A stretch of DNA of 64,000 nt from Symmetrospora coprosmae (Eukaryota; Basidiomycota; Cystobasidiomycetes; Symmetrosporaceae): the NCBI GenBank assembly GCA_008802785.1, contig VUYT01000034.1:124001-188000 (forward strand), given 5' to 3'. Shown here piece after piece: positions 1 to 9,630 of this stretch. Position 1 is the first letter of the stretch. The number at the start of each line of letters is the position of its first letter. Made by a program: the position numbers and the translations under genes. The notes under the pieces were generated by a model that did not search any database, was not told the DNA's origin, and worked only from the letters and a program-made list of their open reading frames with translations.

Positions 1-120
1 TCTCTTCTCTCTTCTCTCTTTCCTTCTTTCGTCTTCTTCGGTGTATCCTCATCTCTGGCATCTCCCCATCCTTGACATCTTCGCGTCTTTCGCGTCATTC
101 TACTCCCCCTCCCCTCGGTG
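1..120 (+). promoter_or_regulatory. CT-rich upstream tract
   Basis: This stretch is strongly pyrimidine-rich (runs of TCTCTTC) just ahead of the zinc-finger start codon. Such CT blocks are common in fungal core promoters and 5' leaders. I see no clear TATA box. The role is inferred from position and composition only. Confidence 0.4.
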
Positions 121-162
121 AATCGTACTACTACACCTCCACCTTTCCTCCGTCGGTACAGC

Positions 163-1590
163 ATGGCAAACCACATCGCTCCTGGCCCTAGGCCGTTCAA
201 GTGCAAGTATAAGGGATGCAAGAAAGATTACAACAAGAGTCACGCGCTCGCTCGCCACGTTCGGTACGTCTCGCACTAGCTCACCCTGTGCGCTATTCCC
301 GGATGTTTTCTCATGTTCCCTCACTGTGTACACGATAGCAACGTGCACGACACTACCAAGATCAAGTGCAAGGTGGCCGGCTGCACCACCGTTTCCAAGA
401 GCACCGAAATGGCGTCTCAGCATGCCCGAACGCACCAGGCAAAGCCCTTCGGTTGCGAACACTGCGGAGACACCTTCACCCGCAAGCACGAGAGGGACGT
501 CCATGTCAAGTAGGTTCTGTGTGCTAAGACAGTGTTAGAGAGGATATTCACGACTAATTCAAGTGCTTGCCTGTGTTGTCGTCTCAGCACACACCGTCTC
601 GATGAGGCTGCTGCTGCTTCCGCCGCTGCCTACAGCCTCGCCAAATCCAAATCGAATGCCGCCAGCTCCGCGCGAGACCTCGGTACCCGACTCTCGGTCA
701 GGAACGTCGTCCTCGTTGAGCTGCTGGAGAAGACGATGGAGGAGGTCATGGTGAGCGTCCTTGTTGTTGCTGTCGCGGCTGTCACTAGTAGACTGGCTGA
801 CGGCTCCTCATCTTTTCCCTTGCTCCATTCCCAACTACTCTTACTGATCTGTCAACTTCCCAACTCCTGTAACCTCCCAAACCTCCCAAACCTCTCAAAC
901 CTCTCAAACCTCTCAAACCTCCCAAACCTCCCGAAACCCCCTAAACCTCCGTTTGGTCTCATCTTCGTTCCTCTTCAACGTCCGCCTCTTGCCCGGTCTG
1001 ACCGATCCTCCTTCCTACCTCTCTTCAGAACGACTTCCCGCTCGAGGTCGTCGTTCAGGCTCTTGATTCGATTGGTGGCCGGGAGAAAGCCGCTCGCAAC
1101 GACCATCAAAAGGTTCTCACAGCCTTCAAGACCGCTCTCGCCAACGCGGGCTACAGGGTCTACGCCGCCACTCCCTTCATCAAGAACTATTTCGATGGCA
1201 ATAAGAACTACAATATGAGCCTCGTCAGCCTCTCTCCCGCCCACCTCAAGATCATCGGTAAAACCAAGGAATGGATATCCACTTGAGATTCGCCTTCTCA
1301 CCGGCGTTTCTTATCACGTTGTCTACAGTTGGAGGCGATGCTACTGGGATAAGATCCAGCAGGTCACATGGCGGAGCTCATCGCTGCCGGCAAGAAAGTG
1401 CGCACTCGTATTCGCAATTTAGCTTGCCTTATTATCTACTGACGATGCCATTGCTTGCTCGCTCGCCTTCTACATACAGGCTCGACGAGCCTTCATTAAG
1501 GAGCGAGCTGAGGAGATCAAGGAGGTGGCCGGTGATGGCGAGTCGGAGACGGAGTCGATGGATGAGGATGAGAATGAGGATGAGGACTAG
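163..1590 (+). CDS. C2H2 zinc-finger protein, three fingers
   Basis: I read six exons: 163-263, 339-509, 588-750, 1029-1257, 1363-1397 and 1480-1590, giving 269 residues with matching phases throughout. Three C2H2-type fingers lie in the first ~85 residues: C-x4-C starting FKCKYKGCKK, C-x4-C starting IKCKVAGCTT, and C-x2-C starting FGCEHCGDTF; the last finger is split by intron 2. The spacing of the first two (four residues between cysteines) resembles TFIIIA-like fingers. The rest is helical with an acidic tail (ETESMDEDENEDED) that could act as an activation or chromatin-contact region. It is probably a nuclear DNA-binding protein; the target is unknown and no ortholog is recognised. Intron 4 uses a GTAAAA donor, and reading through it would meet a stop within 12 codons. 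Confidence 0.75.
868..950 (+). repeat. 9-bp minisatellite inside an intron
   Basis: About eight tandem copies of a 9-bp unit, AACCTCYCA with Y mostly alternating C/T, lie inside intron 3 of the zinc-finger gene. The last copies are degenerate. The tract is pyrimidine-rich on this strand and lies shortly before the acceptor, so it could act as an extended polypyrimidine tract. Confidence 0.8.
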
Positions 1591-2042
1591 GTGTAGGCTT
1601 GTCGCTTGCCATCCTTGTCTACCAACAGACAGAACTCATGCAGCGAGAGCCCTCGTTTCCCTCGTTTCTTCACGACTTAGCTAGCACTCGGGAATCTACA
1701 TCTTTCCAAAACAAGCCTGGCCTAGAAGCCCCTTTCCACTCCGATGGCACAGCTAGATAACAATGCAGTCATACATCCATGTCCTCGGTCTGTTCCTGTC
1801 TGAACTGCTCATCTGCAGTGACCTTTGCTCTGTTCAGGTCGTGCTGCCTGCCTGACGCGTCTGTACCTGAATCCCCCGGGCGCCCAAAGCTCTGTCCGAG
1901 CGGAGGTCCGTGCCCGTCCGGACGTCACTGGCCTCAGCCTGGATTCAGCTAGGTCGCAGCTACGCTTCTTCTCTCTTCGCTCTGCTTCTCGTCTACATGC
2001 GCATATCCGCGATTCGTGCGTACAACCTCCTGCATCAGCAAG
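1591..2042. other. intergenic, no gene seen
   Basis: This separates the zinc-finger stop from the next start codon. Short open frames occur on both strands but none has splice-consistent or protein-like content. It should hold the terminator of the first gene and the promoter of the second. Confidence 0.5.
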
Positions 2043-3818
2043 ATGTACACCTTTGGCTGCTCGTCGCCACAGGATACGAACTACACGCACCGATGCCTCC
2101 AGGACTACTACGAGCAGGGGCTCAGCTCGGACACCATTGCGCGGGCTGAGGTTGTCGCTGCGCATGAAAAGGCGCTCATGCTCGACTACGGCTACCCATT
2201 CGAGTGAGTTGCGCATAGATTGAGGTCCTTGCGGCAGTACCTGAGAGCTCTCTCCAACGCGTGCTGTGGCGTCAGGGCAACATCTACCGGCGTCACCTTC
2301 CTTTCCCCGTCGACCGGCTTCCACAAACCCCTTCTCGGTATTTGGCCCACAAGCAGCAGCAGCAGCAACGTCGGCTCAGATGCGCCCTCCTACCTGGCAG
2401 TTGTCCTTGCCATCATGTACGAGTATTTCGAGAACGGGACGCGAGTCTTTGAGGAGATGGAGAGGTCGGTCGTCCACTTATGCCTACCCGGGCTTGCTCG
2501 CTACCCGCTAAATTGACATCAGAAACTGCTTATTTACCATGTACAGAGCTGCTCTCCTCTGGACAAGCGAGGGCAGCGGACCCATCATCAACGGACGCCA
2601 CCATGCCTTTGCGGAGAAGCTCGTGAGCGACACGCCCAAGGAAGACTGCAACGGGCCGGGCGTCTACATCCAGCATTCTCCTGAGGTGAGGGAGCTCGCA
2701 CTCACTCATTCTGGTATATGCTGCAAAATTAATCTGACGGCCAGACGTTTGCATTAGGTCGGGACGCAGATCGTCGTCGAGGGCGTCAAAATAATCTACG
2801 CTGGCGATGCGGCTGCGCAGGAAGCTCACTTGCTGGAGCGATGCATGGTCAATGTGGGACAATCCGAATGTCTGCACCGACGAGATCGCGATTACGTCCG
2901 CGGACAGATCGTAAACCCTCTCCACGGGTCGGCACGTCTCATCCTCGCAGACGGGAAGGAGGTTGACACAATCCAAGGCTGGACGCGACGTGTGGCTTTG
3001 GGGATGGACGCCGAGACGCCGAAGGGACGCCCCGTCGAGCCACTCTTTCTACGCATCTATGAGACTATCGTCAACCTCGAGTGCGGCTCCACACGAGGAG
3101 AGAAGGGCTCCTCGCCCGGCAAACGCGTGTGGGGACTACAGAAGGCCTGTTTCGACTGTCAGGCACACAATCACAAGATCGACAGCAGACTGGCCAGCAA
3201 GATCCTGACATGGTACTACGAGAACTGTGTTCAGCCAGGCATGAAGTGGGAGCGCAGGACATCTGTCGAGGGCAAGAACAAGGCCATGGGGGACGCACTG
3301 CAGGCCTTTGTCGAGAGGGAGCTCGAGGATGTGAATGCCCGACGGAATGTGGGAATGCCTGAGGACAGCAAGTTTGACGCGGTCACCTATTCGCAATGGA
3401 GCGTCGAGGCCATCATCCGCCTTACGCTATGGTTCCGTGGCTACTCATCCCTTCCGCCCATCCCGCTCACACACTGGGGTCGTCCCGAGAACATCCCAGA
3501 CCTCTGGCTCATCAAATCGACAAGAATGGCAAGGTGTCACGAGACGAGGAGTCGCAGGTCTTGCGAGCGGAGGGCCGCGCCATCCAGGCCACACGGGATA
3601 AGAGCGAAAGCGGAGGCGCAGTCTCGACGCGTCGCCCAGCCGAGAAGCTCAAGCAGGGCGGCGAGCAGAGCGTCAAGCGTAAGGCGGAGGCAGCGGACTC
3701 GGATGTAGAGAACGTCAGTACCAGCGAGTCACAGGGCGGGTTGAGGCGACACGAGCTCCGAGATCGTCCCGGTAGGAAGGCGCTCGCCAAGTTCGGTCGC
3801 AGTCTCAAGAAGCCATAG
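2043..3818 (+). CDS. unrecognised protein, spliced
   Basis: I do not recognise this protein. Four exons join with matching phases: 2043-2203, 2276-2464, 2547-2685 and from 2758 onward. The conceptual product starts MYTFGCSSPQDTN and includes a cysteine pair in KACFDCQAH and a well-ordered helical stretch (SKILTWYYENCV). The body from about 2758 to 3430 is clearly coding. The 3' end is uncertain. The same frame runs to a stop at 3706-3708 with an arginine/serine-rich tail. A small intron at about 3437-3489 would instead switch to a frame ending at 3816-3818, whose lysine- and glutamate-rich tail ending SLKKP looks more natural. I prefer the second model but the GTGGCT donor is weak. Intron 2 also has a poor donor (GTCGGT). 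Confidence 0.55.
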
Positions 3819-4254
3819 AGCAAGTGGGGCGGTCATGTCGGGAGCGTCCAAGCGACCAGACTACGATACGAGGATGTTGGTTACGTCAGAATGGCGATGA
3901 TGTTCCATTGCCTGCAATCGAGTTAGTGCGTTTCGAGGTTCCCAGCGGCATATTTCCACGTCAATCTGCGAGCGTAGCGAGTTGAAAGATAAATCGCTGC
4001 GCTCCCTTTCCTCTCATTCTGCATACTAGGAGCGATAGCGACTATTGTTGAATCGAATCGCTTCGCTCATTCGTGTTGTATCGTCGAAGGGAGCGAAGCG
4101 ACTTGTCGGAGTCCGAGAGCGAAGCGACCCTCTCGCCATCAGCCGCCTTGCGCTGTCTCCAACTGCACCTCTCTCGGAGCATTGCAGGAACCGGTGCTGC
4201 GCGCACATCAGAAGTGCTGCACGCTCTGGTGTGCGCCTAGTTGTGCCGACAGCC
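3819..4254. other. intergenic, promoter of LSM12
   Basis: No gene is supported here. The in-frame extension upstream of the LSM12 methionine lacks conserved residues, so I treat it as leader. The repeated short string GAGCGAAGCGA (near 4090-4125) gives this stretch a purine-rich look. Confidence 0.45.
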
Positions 4255-5101
4255 ATGCGATCCTCCTCGGCGTCGTCCTCCCACTCTGGGACAGCGCGCC
4301 GCCCGTTCCAGCCTCAGCAGCAGCAGCAGGGACAGGGACCCTCACGCAAGAACAGCAACGCCAGCAATGCATCGAGCGCATCAGCAGCTGCATCTGCGGC
4401 CAATCCTTCCGCTGCCCAGCCTTCCTCCTCCTCCAGTCTCCCACCCATCCCGCTCTCCGACCTTCTCGGGACGCACATCCAGCTCACACTCAACGTCGGC
4501 AACAGGGACAAGGAGCGCCCTGTCGTCAGCGGGCAGCTATGGTGCTACGACCAGACGTACGGCACCCTCGCCCTCGCCGGCCCGAACGCGTCGTACCGCA
4601 TAGTCCGCCTCTCGTCCATCCAGGCCATACAGGTCCTGCCGTCCCCGCAGGGACAGGCGCAAGGACAGGCCAGCGTCGACATCGAGGCAAAGCCAGTCAG
4701 CATAGACAGGCTGCGGGAACGGGAGGCTGCAGGAGTAGCGAGCGAGCAGAAGAGGCTCGCTAGGGAACCGCCACCGGGCGTGTCGGAGCTTGGCAAGGAG
4801 CTGTTCGATGCGTTGGGCAGAACGCTACCGGTTAGATGGGCGCAGACGACCATGTGAGTTGCTTTTGGTGCTCTCAGTGGCGAAAGTTAGTGCTGATCCA
4901 GTCTCGCGCGCAATTCCTCGCAGCGTTGTCATGGACGAGGTGCTCGTTGAGGCCCCGTACGACCCATCGCCCGCTCTAGGGCACGTCAAGAGCAACAATC
5001 AACAACGGAAGGAGAGGGTCATCAAGGTCCTGCAGGGGGAGCGGAGCAAGCTCGAAAAGACCAAGCCGCATCTGTTCGGACAGCAGGGCGCAGGATCATG
5101 A
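4255..5101 (+). CDS. lsm12: LSM12-like protein
   Basis: Two exons, 4255-4853 and 4924-5101, encode 258 residues. After a Ser/Gln/Ala-rich N-terminus comes an Lsm fold (from LSDLLGTHIQLTLNVG through a GQLWCYDQTYGTLAL strand pair), then an anticodon-binding-like AD domain marked by VVMDEVLVEAPYDP and a basic helix (RKERVIKVLQGERSKLEKTK). That order is the LSM12 family layout. LSM12 proteins act with ataxin-2/Pbp1-type factors in RNA granules and translational control, and the human protein binds NAADP; the first role is the likelier one in a fungus. The intron falls at the start of the AD-domain motif. The start was chosen because the Lsm domain is complete from here and upstream sequence is unlike the family. 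Confidence 0.88.
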
Positions 5102-5427
5102 TTGCCACGCTTCCGACCATGTAGCAAGGGAGTCACGCCGGGCCGGTCGATGCGGTGGTATCGTGTCAGCATCGATCACTGGACTTCCTGACTGCATCAC
5201 GCTGCCGGATGACTGACGTCCGAATCACGGACCTGCACTTCCTTTGTTCCCTGCGGCTGCACGCGCCCCTTTCAAGCATTCAAGCCTTTAAGCTGACTCT
5301 ACCTTTCAGCACTGACACTGCCCGCATCCGTCATGCTGTCTGCTGCTCGACAACTGAGACCTGCGTCCCGACCCTACCAAACTCCAATTCACGCCTCCTG
5401 ACTAAGCTGCATACAGATACGAGCACA
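5102..5427. other. intergenic, promoter of the secreted protein
   Basis: No coding content is supported. It contains short direct pyrimidine runs and the leader of the following secreted-protein gene. Confidence 0.4.
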
Positions 5428-6133
5428 ATGATGCACACTTCTCTTACCCTGATCGTCGTGACCGCCCTCGCTGGCGCCGCTTCCGCTCATCCCCATATCG
5501 CTGAACGAGGCGAAGCCAAGGTCATGACAGACAACTTCAAGTGTGTTCGCCCGTCATGGGACGACAAGAGCCGCTGCATCGACAACAACAACGCCAACCC
5601 GGGCTACGTGCGTCTCACTTGTACCGAGGTACCAGCAGTGTGATCTCTGACGCTTCTTGGTCCGGTTACCCCTCGCAGAAAGCGTGCGATTCGGTTAGAG
5701 CCAGTATCGCCGACAAGATCGATGCCGGCGAGATCCTGTGCCTGGCTGGCAAGTCCGGACAGATCGTTCTAGGTCAGCCGGAAGATGGCTGTTCCGTGAC
5801 CTAGTGAGTGCGCTATTCGCATCTCTGAACAGGCAGCCAGACTCACCCCGTTACTGCTCGCGCCCGATTCCCCTCGCCTGTGCAGTGACAAGATCAGCGA
5901 TGGTGTCGAGCCCAGTGTCTCGTACAAAGACCTCTGTGAGTTGTCAAAACAACGCAGCAGCAGATACTCGGCCGCAACTGACAAAGCCTGTGCCTACAGA
6001 TCGCTGGGTCACAAAGGCTGCCGAGGGCTGTTTTGACGCAGAGGGCGCTGACCAGGTCAAGTGCGAGATGGACTCGCCCGATGGCACGGCCTTCCAGATG
6101 ACGCTGCAGTATGTCTTGCCGGCGAGCGAGTAG
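5428..6133 (+). CDS. small secreted eight-cysteine protein
   Basis: Four exons (5428-5628, 5679-5803, 5886-5935, 6000-6133) give 169 residues with all phases consistent. The first 20 residues form a classic signal peptide ending ALAGAASA, followed by a mature protein with eight cysteines at about residues 39, 50, 65, 70, 88, 105, 136 and 147. The even number suggests four disulfides. No transmembrane segment or GPI signal follows. I recognise no domain. Size, secretion and cysteine content make it a candidate apoplastic effector or cell-wall protein, which is inference. A second ATG follows immediately at 5431, so the exact start may be either. It is convergent with the methyltransferase to the right. 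Confidence 0.78.
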
Positions 6134-6339
6134 TCGGGAGCGTAGTCGATAGGTCAGCACGAATGCGATTGGATCCGACTGTCCAGCGCTATCGTCCGTG
6201 TACATTCTGCCTCCTCTGTGACAACACGTTGCAAGACTACTGAGACTGCTTGTTACAGCACTGCTGTCACACTGCTTGATGAGGAGGATGAGCTGACTCT
6301 CGGCAGAAACTACCTCAAGGCAGCACGACGCTCAAGCAG

Positions 6340-7459
6340 TCAAGCCTTGACAGCGCGTGTGATGAGTGCGTTCATGGGCACGACTACTTGTGTCTGGCCT
6401 TTCTCCTCAAACATCTCCATCAGGGCAGGCCCGACCTTGTCCGCGTACTTGTCTGCGTCCTCCTTGGAGTACCCAAAGATGGTCATCATGCCCTTGAGCA
6501 TGGGCCCGGCAAAGAGGCTCGCGCACTCCTGGGCCGTCATCTCGTGGTCGACGTCCTGGCGCTCGATGTCGATGTCCGTGAAGCCGTTGCGCTGCAGAAT
6601 GCCACGGATGAAGTCGGCGTCCTGCCACTCGGCGTGTGGGTGCAGGAGCTTGAACCCTTCCTCCTGCGTGGGGAAGGGCGGGCACCCGTCGATGCGCGAG
6701 ACGGCGTCGCGCACGATGGACACCCAGCCGACGGTGCGCCAGGTCGTGAAGGCGTTCACGCCGCCGGGCTTGAGGATACGGTGGAGCTCTGTTGCGGGCA
6801 TGAAGTGAGTCAGACGGCGGCGCGGTGTGCGAGGGCGATGAACACACACCCTGAAGAACGACATCCGACTTCGGAGGCAGGTTGATGCCGAGGCTGGTGA
6901 GGACATAGTCGAACTCGCCGTCTTTGAGCGCGGCCATGTCCTACGAGTCGTGAGGAGGTGTCAGACTCAAGGACATTGGACAGCTTGGCGAGGGAGAGCC
7001 ATCCTCTCCCCCAGACGGGTCATTCTCTTTCACCTACCTGCATGTCTACCACCTGCGCAGCGGCATTCTTCCAGCCGTTCTTGTCAATCTTGGCCTGCAT
7101 GGCTTCGACCATTGCAGGCCCAAGGTCGGTGGCGACGAGAGTCAGGTTGTCCTGTGCGGCATCGTTCCCCTCCAATCGGGCGTAGATGGTGTCTGCGACG
7201 ATGCCTGTGCCGCAAGCGTTGTCTAGTACCTTGACGGGCCCGTTCTGGATGGCGCTGATGACGCCGGATTTCTCCACCTGCAGACATGGCGGTGCTCAGC
7301 CCCCGGCTGATAGCATGGTAGAGTAGAGAGTAGACGAGGGCGCACGAGAGCGTTGGCAGGGTTCGCAGTTATGCCATGCGCTGCGCTCGAGTACTTTGTC
7401 GCGACGTCTTTGCTCTTCCAGAAGTCGCTCGAGGCGGACGAGGCGGCGGTCTGGGACAT
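6340..7459 (-). CDS. SAM-dependent class I methyltransferase
   Basis: Four exons on the minus strand (7346-7459, 7038-7277, 6850-6940, 6340-6788) encode 297 residues. Motif I for S-adenosylmethionine binding is VLDNACGTGIVADTI near residue 55; the acidic end of strand 2 is ATDLGPAMVEAM; motif IV region is FDYVLTSLGI; and LKPGGVNAFTTW is the usual post-motif strand. The fold matches UbiE/COQ5-like and fungal secondary-metabolite methyltransferases. The short N-terminus (SSDFWKSKDVATKYSS) is typical of fungal free-standing enzymes rather than the mitochondrial COQ5, since I see no targeting peptide. The substrate is unknown. Introns use GTGCGC, GTAGGT and GTGTGT donors. Confidence 0.82.
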
Positions 7460-8088
7460 TGTGCGGAAGCTGCGGGCGAAGAGGGCGAGGCGGAGCAGGG
7501 TGGGCGAGGATGCGATGTGATGCGAACGAGGATGAGGAGGTGGATGGATCGATCAGCTCGAAGAAAGCGGGAAGCCTAGGGTGAGAGCGCGACACATGTA
7601 GTCGGCACGCTCCCCGCCGAATCTCAAGACGACGCGTCGACGTCCGGCACCAGCTTGCCGCTCTGGACAACCGCGAAGGTCCTTCCCTGAGTATGCCAAG
7701 TCGACAACAGGCCGCGATGAAGCGTAAGCGTTTGAGAGAGCTCCAACGAGGATCAGTCCGTGCCACCTTAGGCTCAATGCTCGATATCTGCCTTGCTTAC
7801 TTGGGTGGGAGCGGGTTCGCAAAGAGGTCTTGCGAACGAACACGTGACTCTTGGTCGGTCGCAGGAGGGTCCTTCACCGGCTCCGCGAACAAGCCCACTA
7901 AGAGCGACAGGGATGTGGCATCGAGCTTCTCACGCTGCAGATGTCCCCGGACTGAACGGCGTACCTGCTGCTCCAGGCTTTGAGGGCGAGAATTGACAAG
8001 GCCGAGGCTTTGTCAGCAGACAGACATCGCCACCCGAGAGCCTGCGTCACCACTCTGTGTTACTCCGCCCGATTCCATCCATTCCGGT
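7460..8088. other. divergent promoter region
   Basis: This lies between the divergent methyltransferase (-) and the WLM protein (+). Open frames here are short and show no protein-like content. It presumably carries both promoters. Confidence 0.5.
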
Positions 8089-9368
8089 ATGCCTACCATA
8101 GAGGCAGACATGCTCTCTCTGACTGTCGCACATGGCGGCCAGTCGTATCCGGTTGAGCTGCCATCGACATGCACCGTCCAAGAGCTTCAAGCCCGGTTGC
8201 AGGAGCTCACTTCCGTCCCGATACCCGGCCAGAAGCTCATCTACAAGGGCAAGAATCTGGCTGCTCAATGTCCGACTTCACCTTTATCCAGCCTGTCCAT
8301 CCCTTCCGGCGCCCGCCTGCTCCTCGTCGGCTCCAGTAGCGCAGCCGCCAGCGCAGTGGCGGCGGACCATGCAGCCCTGCAGAGGCGGTACGAGCTCTCG
8401 CAGACCCGACAGGCAGTCAAGCCGCGGACGACCGCAGAGGGAGGCAGGATGGTCATGGATCTCGACTCGCTACGGAGCAGCAGGACGTTTGAGCGGTTTG
8501 GCAAGATCGAGGTCTTGCCTGGATGTCCGCACGAGGAGCTGCGCAGGGAACGCTTGCGCAAGCTTAGTACCGATGAGGCTGTTCTGGGTGGGTGTCTATG
8601 CATGTATCTGCGGGATCGGAGACCTCACGGAACGGTAGCTGACTGTTTGCGCGGGCGACAGCCTGCATGAAGGCCAGGGACTGGCAGGTGGGCCTGCTGA
8701 GCGAGCTCCATCCGAAGCGAGACCCTACCCTGCTGGGCCTCAACAAGAACGCGGGAGAAGCGGTCTACCTGAGGATCCTGACGGATGAGCTGGACGGCTT
8801 GAGATCCGTAAGTGCGGGGAGCTGTCATGTGCGAAATACTAGCCGTTTTACCGAGCTGACGCGCAGGACGCTTTCATTCGGCAGTACGCCCACACGCGCA
8901 TGGTGCTGCTGCACGAGCTCACGCACAACAAGCACGGAGATCATGACGAGCAGTGTGAGTAGTGAACGTTGCCTCGGTCGGCCGTCTTTGCAGTCCTGAG
9001 TGAGATGACTCTTACCCGCCCATCCGCCCCACACAGTCAAGACGCTCAACTCGCTGCTGAACAAGGAGGTCAAAGCGTATGAAGAGGCGCAGAGAGCGGG
9101 CTCGCATCGACTGGGAGGCGACCTTGTGGGAGCGTACGACCCTGAGGCTGCGGCCGAGGTGGAACAGATGTGCGGCAGTGGCGGCGGCGGCCACGCCACA
9201 ACTGGCCAGCCCTCGGGGAGGTCCTCCAGCAGCAAACCTTCACGACGCAACGACGAGGAGCAAGAGGATGGAGCTTGGGAGATGGAGCAGCGCCGGAGAG
9301 CTATGCTGGCTGCTGCCGAGGCGCGCTCCCGGGCGGGGAGTGCGGGCAATCGTCCTGCGAGGCGGTGA
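8089..9368 (+). CDS. ubiquitin-like/WLM domain metalloprotease
   Basis: Four exons (8089-8587, 8662-8807, 8867-8954, 9037-9368) encode 354 residues. An N-terminal ubiquitin-like fold (LTVAHGGQSYPVEL ... IPGQKLIYKGKNL) is followed by a WLM (Wss1p-like metalloprotease) domain. The zinc site is visible near residue 231 as LLHELTHNKHGDHDEQF, matching the family's HELxH...HGxHD pattern, so catalytic residues are intact. The upstream WLM block FGKIEVLPGCPHEELR is also present. Fusion of a ubiquitin-like domain to WLM is known from fungi and plants. The family includes Wss1, which degrades DNA-protein crosslinks in SUMO-linked repair; this fusion subgroup may act similarly. The C-terminus is disordered and ends in RNRPARR-like basic residues; I did not see a clear second zinc finger. 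Confidence 0.85.
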
Positions 9369-9630
9369 TTATCGGTGACGGCGACCCTGTTGATGTATAT
9401 CATTCGATGGGCGTGTGTCTATCTTGACTGTGCAGCCATGTGCAATTGTTCGATACGATACATGCCTCTGTGGCCATCCCTGCAATGAAATCTACGCGTC
9501 TTCTCATCAGGCGGGCTCTCACTCTCTCTCCCCAACACGGCAGTGGCAGCGACAGCGAGGAAGCATAGCAGGGAAGGGGATACGCAGCATAGCATAGCAG
9601 CACAGGGAACAGGGGACAGCATCACTCAGG

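Noticed and set aside
868-950. Tandem repeats as a CRISPR-like array
   Set aside because: Units are contiguous 9-mers without spacers, in a eukaryotic intron.
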